Shown here one piece after another: positions 1-8,892 of a stretch of 11,163 nucleotides of DNA (positions are counted from its first letter, which is position 1; every line of letters starts with the position of its first letter). The stretch is from Hyphochytrium catenoides (Eukaryota; Sar; Hyphochytriomycetes; Hyphochytriales; Hyphochytriaceae). The stretch lies in the NCBI GenBank assembly GCA_900088475.1, contig FLMG01002601.1:1-11163 (forward strand). Reading direction: 5' to 3'. The translations under genes were made by a program, and so were the position numbers. Below the pieces are notes generated by a model, which worked only from the letters and a program-made list of their open reading frames with translations, was not told where the DNA came from and searched no databases.

Positions 1-57
1 CTCTCTCTCTCTCTCACTCTCTCTCTCTCACGCTCTCAAACTCTTTCTCTCTCTCTT
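1..57 (+). repeat. CT-rich microsatellite / polypyrimidine tract
   Basis: An almost pure CT dinucleotide tract that ends in CTCTCTTAG at the border with non-repetitive sequence. The same kind of tract precedes the 3' splice sites of the plus-strand gene downstream (for example near 609-640). It therefore probably is the 3' end of a plus-strand intron that begins outside the window. This reading is inference; the tract itself is seen directly. Confidence 0.7.
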
Positions 58-60
58 AGA

Positions 61-202
61 ACTGATGGGGCTCATTGAGCTCTGGAAGATGTCACCTGCA
101 GAAGCTCCTGCAGACTTGCATCAGCCTCTGCGAGCGGAGGTTTGCAGCTCCGGGGTTATTGCCAGTAGTTCACACTCGTTGAAAGTCATTGATATCCAGT
201 AA
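61..202 (+). other. Possible terminal exon of an upstream gene, or 5' leader of the next gene
   Basis: Directly after the CT tract and TAG (a good 3' splice site at 58-60) an open frame runs to a TAA at 200-202. It contains an ATG at 65 and would encode up to about 45 residues beginning MGLIELWKMSPAEAPADLHQ. The composition is not low-complexity and it resembles ordinary coding sequence, but I recognise no family. Only 35 bases separate the TAA from the ATG at 238, so three readings are open: the last exon of an upstream plus-strand gene, a spliced 5' leader with an upstream ORF for the 238 gene, or non-coding sequence. A GTAAGC at 206-211 could also be a 5' splice site. Confidence 0.3.
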
Positions 203-237
203 AGGGTAAGCCTGGAAGCTTGAACTGGACGAGAGAC

Positions 238-2067
238 ATGGATACTCGCAAGGAGACGCCCGCCAAGGGAGCTCGGGAGGATGTGGAGAAGGAAGGGCGA
301 AAGAAGAGAGACGTAAGACTACAGCCGTTCTCTTGTCCCCCTTCTCTCCTTTCCTTCATGGCGAGTGTACTCTTTAGGATGCCTAACGACATAGTTTCCT
401 CTCTCTTTCTCTATCCTTGCGTTCTCGACCTCAAACTGTCTCTCTCCCTCCGAAAAGAATGCGGCTCGCCCTCGACCTTCTCTCTCACTCTCTGTCTTCT
501 CTCTCCCTCTCCCTCGCTCTCCCGCCTCTCCCGCTCTCTCTTTCACACATATAATCTCGCTGTCTCTCTCCCTCTAAATCGCACCCCTTCACCGACTCTC
601 TTTTCTCCCTCTCTCTCTCTCTCTTCTCTTTCTTGGTCAGGTGACAGTCAGCTCCTCCTCCGCTGTGGTCACCACGGAGAATGTTGCTAAGCCCTTAGAG
701 CCTCCTGCACTCCCGCCTCCACCGCCAGCCGAGGAAGTGCCGTTCACTTATCTTCTAAGGCTGAAAGTCAAGGGACAGAGGCGTAACATCGTCATTTTCA
801 GAGATATGAGCGAAGCTTCTCTCTCTGTCTGCATCAAGGAGGCATTTCTCAATGGCGCCATGCCTGGGAGCCCCGTCGTCGTGTCAGGAGTCTTTCTTAG
901 AGAAGTAGACCCTCACCGTCCTCAAGAAGGACAGGTGACGACCCTCTACCCCTTGGTCTGGGTGACGAAGCACCCTGGGCTGTTCCATAATAAGGTCTAC
1001 GAGCTTGTGGATCCAACACCGCCGCCTCCAAGGGTAGGTGGCCTCCTCCTTACGGGGTCCAGCTACTCTGTCTTTATCCCTCTGTTGCACTTCTCTCTCC
1101 TTTCTTCTTCATACATTCTTGGCTTCTGGGACTCTTCCATTGCTTTGGTTCTCTGTCGCTCTGGCTACCTCCGCTGATTATCCCTCTCTCTCTCTCTCTC
1201 TCCCTCTCTTCGGCTTCTCCTGTTCGTATGCGCCGTCTTCTTCTCTCTGTCTCACTCGCTCGTCCAGCTATCCCTGCATAGAAATCTTTTCTTTCTCTTC
1301 AACCTCCGACTCCTTTCCTCGGATGACTCAACGTCTCGGCGGCACCCCTATGGGTCTGTCTTTCTATCTCTCTCCCTTGGTCTCCCTGCTATAGGTGACG
1401 TGGCAGATGTGGTTTGAGAAGAACTGGAGAAACTTGTCCATCGGAGGCGCTATCCTCTTCATCTTCCACATTCTGGATCTCTATCGCATCCTCTTTGCCT
1501 GGATTTATCGGGTTCTGAACCTCCTGATGGAGATATTCCCAAGAGCTCCTCTGCGCATTCTATATCGCTACGGCCCAGGTAGGCTTGAAGCCAGTCTGTT
1601 CCTCCTGTGTCTCAACTCTTCTAGATCCCTAACTGCCCATCTTAATCTTATCCTCTGTCTTCTTTATCCATAATGCTCACTGCCTTTATCTTAGTCGATG
1701 CCCTTGGAAGATAGTCTCTCTCTTCCTTCATGTTTGCGCTCTCATCTTGCCTAGCTTGCATGCTTCAACACACCTGCCGGCTCTTCTCTTACGTTCATTA
1801 ACCTTGGGCTTTTCTCCTACAGCTGTCCAAGTTGGCATCCTAGACGTCGGCTTCTGGCAAGGCATTCCTCGACGTGACATCTGCGCACGGATCACAGGGC
1901 AGCCAGCTACCTTCTGGGACCAGAACTCTAGAGAGTGCCGCTACCTTTTCAGTGCAAAGGAAGAGTCGTTCCTCACTCTTTGTGAGACAGTGATGTGGGT
2001 CGTACTGGGAGCTATGGCCTTTAGAGCGTTCTGGACTTATTTGGCAACAGGAAAGAGGTTCTGGTGA
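238..2067 (+). CDS. Uncharacterised two-pass membrane protein, four exons
   Basis: The exons read 238-312, 641-1033, 1395-1578 and 1823-2067. All introns are GT..AG, and the frame stays open to TGA at 2065-2067, giving 298 residues. The ATG at 238 has purines at -3 and +4. Residues 1-25 are charged (KE-rich). Residues 30-55 include a proline run. Residues 57-155 look like a small beta-rich soluble domain with many V/I/L strands, ending in another proline stretch. Residues 171-201 form a hydrophobic segment interrupted by D184 and R187. Residues 217-265 are a loop rich in conserved-looking W, C and G. Residues 268-292 form a second hydrophobic segment, and the chain ends in a basic-aromatic tail (GKRFW). 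There is no obvious signal peptide. I do not recognise the family and assign no function. The introns are strongly CT-rich. The gene converges on the Zwilch-like gene downstream. Gene model confidence is good except for the first exon, which rests on one ATG and a GTAAGA donor. Confidence 0.75.
609..640 (+). repeat. CT tract preceding a 3' splice site
   Basis: CT dinucleotide repeats run straight into TTCTTGGTCAG, the acceptor of exon 2 of the plus-strand gene. The tract serves as, or has expanded from, the polypyrimidine tract of intron 1. Confidence 0.6.
1184..1202 (+). repeat. Intronic CT microsatellite
   Basis: A CT dinucleotide run of about nine units lies in the middle of intron 2 (1034-1394) of the plus-strand gene. 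It is not next to a splice site, so it appears to be a plain microsatellite within a pyrimidine-rich intron. Confidence 0.75.
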
Positions 2068-2252
2068 AGGTAGATGGGAGCAACAAAGGACAACAGAGTA
2101 TGGAGAAGACGGTTGACAGAGAGAGACCGTCATGGTCCTGTCTGGGTTGTCGTTTATCGGGGCGGAAGAGCAGATCTCTCTTCTTCTCTCCTCCCATGTT
2201 TTATCAGTAATATAGGCAAACACCTCAATATACCTAGGTAGTCACGGTATAA
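2068..2252. other. Convergent intergenic gap
   Basis: These 185 bases lie between the stop of the plus-strand membrane protein gene (2065-2067) and the stop of the minus-strand Zwilch-like gene (complement of 2253-2255). The 3' untranslated regions of both genes must lie or overlap here. I see no convincing polyadenylation signal, RNA gene or repeat. Confidence 0.6.
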
Positions 2253-5200
2253 CTAAGGGACCTCCACACACCGCTGGCTAGAGATCAGAAACTCTTCTCT
2301 TTTGTTAGCGGCAGCCGTACTCTTGCTGGCTGTTTGCTCTTTAAGCAAAGAGCGGACAAATCTTCTCGCCACCTGGTAGCCCGCCGCGGTTGGGTCTTTA
2401 AGGAAACAGATGATAGTTAAGCTCAGCCAACATGGAGACAAGGCATGATAGGAAGCTCTATTCTTACCAAGTTGCTTCTCAACTTCCTCGACGATAGTCG
2501 GGGTTAGATACAGCGGAGAGTGGGGATCCATAAACGATTCATTGCGGGAGGAATAGCTCACTGTCCAGGAGAGAGAGCCTCCTCGATCCAGTCTTACTCG
2601 CCAATCCTTAGGATCTATCATGTGAATAGACAACGGTGTGAAAGAAAGCCTAGAAGGACAAAAAGTTGTTTGGTTTACACCGTCTCATAGCCTCTCCCTC
2701 ATCTTGAAAGCTTTTGCGTCCTGCCAACTTCAAAGACATGATGGAAACCTACCTTTCAATATAGTCTTTCCTTGCTCAGAAAGCGTTCCATCAACGCAGA
2801 AGCCCAACATGACACAGCGGTCTTTAGAGGCGAGGTTCTGCTCTAAAGCCTTCAATGTGCTTAGGAATAGACCTTGAGCAGCGTCTGAGGCCGCTCCCAT
2901 AAATCTTCCGAATAAGACAACCTCGTAAGCCTGAAGGAAGTGCGACAAGCGGCGGAGCGGCACCTCAAACGGGTCCTGGATCAAGAGTAAGGAATAGGAA
3001 AAAGATATTGCCCGGATGGCGTGAGATCTATGAATGATCATAGAGATATGAGCCAACGCCTGGAGAAATAGGACTCGACTATCTAGAGGAACAAAGAGAG
3101 ACTGGGTTCGGACAATAATAAGAGTAAGATGTTACATGCTTACTTTGCCGCGAGAGATAGCTCGACGTGCTTGAGATCCTCCACGCTCACCATGCGAACT
3201 CAAACGCTGACGGCTATCCTCAAAGGTCATCAGACTCTCCTAAGACAATGACCAATTAGGCGAAGAGGAAATGTGTTTGGTTGAAGAAGGCCAACGGAGA
3301 GGTCAAGAGAGAGCTAGCAATCCCTCTTTAGACAAAGAACGGTCCTTTAGACCCTCTTCTCAACCTTATGCATAAAGTGTTCAGCATCTCTCTGAACTTT
3401 CCACAGTCCAACCTCCAGCACTGCCTCAAGTGCTTTCTGGGGCTCGAGAAATGACTGAGCCTCCTGAGCCCACGTTTTTGTGGTCTCTGAAGTAAAACAA
3501 CATCACTTGTCAGCGGCTGGAAGAGAGAGGAGCTAATGCAATCATGATCACAGCAAAAGAACTTAACCAGAGCCCAAGGCAAAAACGTCCGCCGGTCAGG
3601 ATCCAATGCGTAAACAGACGGGAGATGGGAGAAGGATCTGTGAGTCTAATGAATGTACCTTCCGAAGCCGCCTTATCTTCTTTGTTATATCTAATACTAC
3701 GAGCGATCTCTATCCCAGCTCGCATGAGTACAGCTAAGGGAGAGGTATACGGGTTATCGAAGACAGAAGAGGAAGGGACAGTATGCTTAGGCGGCAGCAA
3801 AGACCAAGAAACTGAGAGTCCCAGCAGACTGGCAATTCAATGGTCATGTGCGATATAAAAGGAGAATGGAGTTCAGAGAACAATGAGAAGAGTAAGGCGC
3901 TAGAGGGACACAGTAAAGACACCAGAGCGGCTCTATATAAAGAGCCTATAATGGAACTCTTCTTTGAAGAGAGTATACCAAGATGCGACCCTACCGAGAG
4001 CTGTCCCATTTTCCTGGTGAATGAATGGAAGCATGGATCCATTGGCGAAGCGCTTGAAGATCTCTTTCAGCACTGCCTGAAGCTCCGCCCCATTGACCGC
4101 TTCTCTTAGTACGTCCCAGAGTCGCTCCAGAAAGTCTAAGTCGGACCTCATAGGAATGCCATCTGAGTGACAAGGTAGAGTATGATAAAAAAAAAGCATG
4201 GGAAGAGCAAGGGTGAAAGCATTGATAAGTACGGGTCTGAAGGCGAACAGACGGGAAGGATTAGGACATATAAGCCAAAAGAGAGAGACAGGAATAAAGA
4301 CCAAGTTAAAGCACTAGGAGAACCCTCCGATAGTCAAAACAGTACGGTCCGGCGGTAGGGATAAGTACTTGAAGAAGAACGGTCAAGCAACACTATTGGC
4401 TGCTGTAAGGGAACGATAGGATAATAATAGATAGAGGATTGGGGAGAAGCCGAGACAGTACGGATGTCTTTGGCCTTCGAAAGCATCTTGCTCTCTGGGG
4501 TCAGGTCCAGAAGTTCTTTCACTCTATGCTGCCAGTCGGCTCTGGGAAGAGAAGCAGCCAATCGATCGCGGATATGGTAATCACAACCACTGGTAAGGTC
4601 CTACATAGTCGGTGAGAAGAATGTATTGTCAGTATAGAATATAACGATGCCAAAGACTCCTCGTCAGGAGAGCGTCAACATAGCAACGAAGAGTGATTTT
4701 GAGCAGAACCGAATCCATCGAGAGAAAGCGAGAACACAAGTAGTACCCAGAAAGAGGGAGCCCTGAAACAAGGAACAGCATCGAGCCAGTGGAGGGATGG
4801 TTAGGTCGAAAAGAGGTGATTAGGATGAGGCACTTGCCTCCGCCATTGCAGTTAGGGTGTCAAGGTTCTGCCCCATTAAGGCGGCTGGGGAATCACTGAT
4901 AATGTGCTGCAAGCGGCTCTGTCGAAGAGAGAAGCTCGGATGAATGAGCACCAGGGATAGAGACACTGGGGGAGGTGCTGACAGGAGTCGGGGAACATTC
5001 TCCACGCCCTTCCAAGTACAGATAATCTGTGCGCAACAAAGAAAACTGGCTCAGAAGGTTATGACAGTGGTAGTGGTAGGCAGATTAGCAGTAGAGGAGA
5101 GAAGTTTATAAGAGAAGATCCGAGAGAGACAAGGCCAAGGAAAATAAATTTCGATAGCAAGCAGTTCCTGTTGATATTGTCTTGAAAACCTATAGAGCTT

Positions 5201-7420
5201 ACCCTCATCATCGCTTCCTTGCTTCGGCTGCTTCTGAAGTCGAAGGCCGAGAGCGCTTGCATGCTCAGAACCTGAAAGAAAGAGCGCGAAATGGTTTCTA
5301 TGCTTAGGTCTTCTGGACTCTAAAGCCCGACCTGTCCTTTCCGCCTCTATTTTTCCCAACATCGTGCTTTGTATGGATAAATCTCCTGATACTGCTAATC
5401 CTTACCCCTTGACTTCTATCTATGACGGCAGCCTCCATAGCGTAGTCCCGACAGATGTGATCAATGTCGACCCCTATAACAGTGTTATAAGGTTAGCATT
5501 TGGAGGGCAGGAAGTAGCGCAGTCCCAGGAAGGCAAAGAGTGGTCACATTGGACCTTGGGGCAGCACGATACACATGCTTTGGCCAAAAGAGAACTTCTA
5601 TTCGGAGGCCGGACGAGCACACAGAACACATCTAACAACTGAAAGCGCACTGTGTTGGAGGGATAAAGCTGGCACGAATAGCGCATTGGTGCCTTGAGTG
5701 GGCGAAGAGGAAGACGTAAGCAAAGCAAAGTATCCGAAGTAGCAGAAAGAGCAATAGTGGCACCATATGATAGCATGATGCTTAACGTCACCTGAGGCAT
5801 GTTTAACTGTTATAATCCTGTATGATCCCTGGGTGTTGGTCCCATTGTTCTTGTTAACATCCTTGAGACCCAGATGGTACTTCTGGCCAAGAAACCTCCA
5901 AGAACAGGCGAGACCGGTTGCTCTTTTTGCGTTTGTATCGTTCTTGGTGTCGTCATCTTGCTCCATTTCGGCAACCTCCTCCTCTTCATCCGTGACCGCA
6001 ATGAGGAGTAATGGCCCCGTGTACCGCGTGGCTCGATTGTACGCAAAGAGAAGCGCCTTCGCAGCTCTGATCTCCAGCGGGACCAAAGAGGAGGGCGAAA
6101 GCGTAAAGGGCTTTGTTCTGTTGACCAAGAACATACGTTAGGACGTCAAGTGGTACTCGACGTCGAAAAGAGGAGCGGGGGATAGTACGAGAGAAAAGAC
6201 CATTGCGGCCGGATAGTAGAAAGGCGGTTTATAAGACCTTAGCTCTGCGTTGCTGCCAACCTCTGCCATGAATCGTTGTGCGGCTTTGCTGCTTACAGCT
6301 GGCGGCAGAGAGAAGGTCATCCAATCCTCTGTCTGCTTGATAAAGGGCTGCTTTTTGAATATAAACGCACTGCAAATCTTCTCGAGAAGAGGGACGGCCT
6401 ACAACGTGGAGAAGTTGCGCTTAGCGGGAAAAGTGAAGGAGATAGGTCTCCGCAGATGACAAGGAGAAAGAGAGACATACATAGACACATTGGGGAGAAA
6501 TAACACGCTGGACTCTCCGTTGAGTTCACCAGACGAGAGAGAATGCCAAGTCCGAGAAGGCCAACGCCGAAGAGACTTCTTTAGGCCGCACACATCACCT
6601 GCTGACCAAACTTCTGCAGCACACCTTGAAGGTCTGGATGAAGCCGGAAGGCAAGAAGAAAGGTATCATCCCGATCTTCCCCTATCTCTGTTCTTGTCCC
6701 ACCACTGGTGCCCCCACTGCCCGCGGGTCGAGGTGGCAACGCAGACTCTAAGGGATGACCCACATGCTCTGCGAGGTATTCTTGCATTAGAAGTCGCAGG
6801 GATTGACATTGCGATACACAAGGGTATATCAGAGCAGAAACAAACAGGAATCCCGCTACAGAAGATCTAGTTGAAATGTAAAGCCCGAGCCATACTTAGC
6901 AGTGAAGAGTACACGATCGCTTCCTTAGGAAGTACCTCTAACTATCGCAAAGACTATCGTCCCAAAGATGATCTTGACTCCGATATTCTGCTCTGTCTCT
7001 GTGTTCTTGTAGAGTTCCTTGACTGTCTCAAGGGCTTTTATTCCTTCCTCAGAGAGAAATGATTCCTCCGTACCACATTCTAGCGAGTTCTCTACGGCGC
7101 TGGCCGGAGTGCCGCCGTCATCCTCATGCATAGGCTCCACGGAGCTCTCACTCATACTGCTTAAGGCCTCCTGCAAGACTAAAGTCGGCCCAACTGTCGG
7201 CAACCTCGTCCAGACGTACTTGGCCGGGTGTTTCTTTCCTTCCCCCACGACGATAATGGTCTCCGTATTTGTGCCCTTTCTCACTTTGGGAAGCCTATGT
7301 TGGTCTCTACCTGTCCTGGACAGTCTAACTCTGCGTATACATGTACCCTATCCTTCTTTCTTGTACATCAAGCCTGATAGTAGGAGGATCGTCTGTCCAT
7401 CAATGCGGAGGCCGTCGAAA
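2253..7420 (-). CDS. Zwilch-like kinetochore protein (RZZ complex subunit), 16 exons found, 5' end incomplete
   Basis: Minus-strand exons in transcript order: 7420-7367, 7294-6936, 6855-6599, 6398-6238, 6117-5792, 5473-5406, 5271-5203, 5026-4838, 4600-4462, 4162-3995, 3733-3659, 3486-3365, 3239-3144, 3059-2753, 2614-2468 and 2395-2253 (stop). Every junction is phase-consistent and together they give 892 codons. Known family: Zwilch is a subunit of the Rod-Zwilch-ZW10 complex, which acts at kinetochores in spindle checkpoint signalling. The clearest matches to my memory of animal Zwilch are the SDLDFLERLW block (about residues 547-556), followed by a LPFIH segment; a block with VLEVGLWKVQRD (near 643-654) resembling the LLEIGLDKLKKD region; DWRVRL near the C-terminal domain (about 800-805); and TWKGVENVPRLL followed by a hydrophobic strand (about 435-460). 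The part from residue 278 on is about 615 residues, close to the usual Zwilch length of about 590. Residues 40-276 are extra compared with animal Zwilch and partly low-complexity. The junctions at 4838/4600 (GC donor) and 4462/4162 are the least certain. The first exons, including the start codon, were not resolved. Confidence 0.75.
4836..4837 (-). other. Probable GC-type 5' splice site (GC-AG intron 4601-4837)
   Basis: On the minus strand the exon ends GAG and is followed by GCAAGTG, which is the consensus for rare GC-AG introns. With this donor and the acceptor ...CTATGTAG (complement of 4601 onward) both flanking exons stay in frame. The alternative GT four bases further (complement of 4832-4833) has a poor context and shifts the following exon out of its Zwilch-like frame. 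Confidence 0.55.
6856..6935 (-). other. Short intron in the Zwilch-like gene flanked by a hydrophobic stretch (model uncertain)
   Basis: Donor GAG/GTACTT and acceptor TCTGTAG give an 80-base intron. The bordering exon ends encode a continuous hydrophobic run of about 30 residues (around residues 119-150 of the model) that would look like a membrane segment in an otherwise soluble protein. An alternative is that the true intron is longer and removes this stretch, for example ending at CTAATGCAAG near 6783. Transcript data would settle it. Confidence 0.35.
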
Positions 7421-7646
7421 CTTCAGAAATGCGATGTCTGGAAGCGACTGCCCGGCAATCTTCAGAAGACGAGCTCAAGAAGCCAATTTTCTTCATTCTT
7501 TTTCATCTTCGAAATCCCAGACAAACGCGCGAAACTCTCAGGAACACCCCAGGAGTAGAAGCTTCCAGCTCTCCTCCTGGATTGGCGCTTATGGTTCTCT
7601 AGACTACCCCCTGGAGGAGGGAGGAGAGAAACAAAGAGAGAGAAAC

Positions 7647-7681
<35 letters not shown>

Positions 7682-7902
7682 AAAAGCTAGCCCACGCCAA
7701 GACCATTCTACAGTTCGTCTTCCTTAGCAGAAGCACTTTGCTTCCACTGCCTATCATTACATTTAGCTTACAATGGAGGTAGTCAAACGACAGCACCTGA
7801 CGTCCCAGACCTACAAGTCTTCTTTTGACGTTCTCTCTCTCTTTCTTTCTCTCTTCCTTCCTCTCAGCCCTTTTCAAAAAGAGCCCAACCAATAAGTTAA
7901 GT
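7421..7902 (-). other. Region holding the unresolved 5' end of the Zwilch-like gene and the 3' flank of the immunophilin gene
   Basis: Reading the minus strand, a strong acceptor (CTCCTCCCTCCTCCAG, around 7610-7625) follows the long CT tract (GA on the plus strand). After it an open frame of about 50 codons, with the stretch SWGVPESFARLSGISKMKKN, runs to a stop near 7457. Further upstream, near 7690-7760, a frame opens with MIGSGSKVLLLRKTN. These could be the first coding exons of the Zwilch-like gene, but I could not find donors that join them in phase to the exon at 7420. The rest, up to the immunophilin stop, would contain that gene's 3' untranslated region and a promoter; no motif was recognised. 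Confidence 0.4.
7650..7677 (-). repeat. GA/CT dinucleotide microsatellite
   Basis: A pure GA run of about 14 units on the plus strand, or CT on the coding (minus) strand. It sits just upstream, in minus-strand sense, of a good 3' splice site, like the intronic CT tracts elsewhere in the window. Confidence 0.85.
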
Positions 7903-8892
7903 TTAAGCGGCTGGGTCAACTAGCTGACCACAGTCTTCGATCACCACGTCCTTCTCAGGCTTGTCTTGCCGTCCAGTAGGCGTAGACTCAATCTTCCGGA
8001 CAATCTCCATACCTGCAAAGAGTCATTGCACCGAGATGAGTGGTCGAGCAGCACAAGAAAGCAAGAATGAACGGGTGAAGGAGAGGAAGGTTCGAAGCTA
8101 ATAAAAGTCTTCTCAATCGAAGAGAGGGAAGGCTCATATCGTGCTAAGAAAGACTGCGCAGCGGCTCATTTGAAAGAGAGAGAGTGGAAGAGGGAAGCTA
8201 GCGGTAGGAAGGGTAAAAGGAGAGAGAGAAAGATTAGAGAAGTCTTACCCTCAATGACTCTTCCAAAGACGACGTGCTTATTGTCGAGGTGCGGAGTGGG
8301 CACGGTCGTGATAAAGAACTGTGAGCCATTGGTGTTCTTCCCTGCGTTGGCCATGGAGAGAAGCCCAGGCTCGGTGTGTTTGCACTTGAAGTTCTCGTCC
8401 TCAAATTTCTCTCCATAGATGCTCTGCAGCAATAGACACTGAGTTAGAAAGATACACAGACCGCTCAGAAGGCAGAAGAGGGACTGACAAAACGAATCGG
8501 AGGCAGTCTCGCCGCTGTAGACAGGCAAGGGGCCACTGAGACGGGGGCAGAAGGGGCGAAAAGGAGAGAAAGAGAGGCCTCAAAAGAGAGATAGAAGGCA
8601 TGACATGGCTCACCTCTCCTCCAGTGCCATCTCCCTTCGTGAAGTCACCTCCTTGGATCATAAAGTCCTTGATCACTCTATGGAAACTGCAGCCCTTGTA
8701 GTGCAGCGGCTTGCCGCTCTTTCCTACTCCCTTCTCTCCTGTGCAGAGAGCGCGGAAGTTCTCTGCTGTCTTTGGCTGTGTATCTGCGAATAGTTCCATG
8801 ACAACCCTGCCCTGCTTCTCCCCTCCAATGGCGATGTCGAAGAAAACCTTGGGGTTGTCAGGATCATGCTGCATCTCCTCGCCTACGACTGG
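7903..8892 (-). other. Cyclophilin domain of the immunophilin (Cyp40-like)
   Basis: Three exons (8892-8614, 8423-8249, 8012-7903) encode residues 291-477. The catalytic Arg is R362 in FHRV, followed by FMIQGGDFT and, in the next exon, [11 protein letters not shown]. The loop [18 protein letters not shown] is the longer divergent loop found in Cyp40 and plant cyclophilins. [12 protein letters not shown] and [12 protein letters not shown] are also Cyp40-like. Trp121 of cyclophilin A corresponds to His428, a change known to weaken cyclosporin A binding while leaving isomerase activity. Confidence 0.93.

Noticed and set aside
220-690. Continuous plus-strand frame of 156 codons from 220
   Set aside because: It begins at TTG and reads through intron 1, whose translation is Ser/Leu repeats from CT tracts. 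Only 238-312 is kept as exon.
5203-5362. Longer minus-strand frame reading through 5271-5362 into the exon at 5203-5271
   Set aside because: That frame ends in the wrong phase for the next exon. The frame starting after the CTTTCTTTCAG acceptor at 5272 fits both neighbours, so the upstream part was treated as intron.
5364-5642. Plus-strand open frame of 92 codons
   Set aside because: It covers a minus-strand micro-exon (5406-5473) and intron of the Zwilch-like gene. It matches no family and has no supporting context.
5833-6141. Plus-strand open frame of 102 codons opposite a Zwilch exon
   Set aside because: It lies antisense to the 5792-6117 exon, which joins in phase with its neighbours and resembles Zwilch; the plus frame is a shadow with no flanking splice structure.
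7599-7919. Minus-strand open frame of 106 codons rich in Lys/Glu/Arg then Ser/Leu
   Set aside because: Much of it is the translation of GA/CT repeats. Only the short piece near 7690-7760 might be coding, and that remains unproven.
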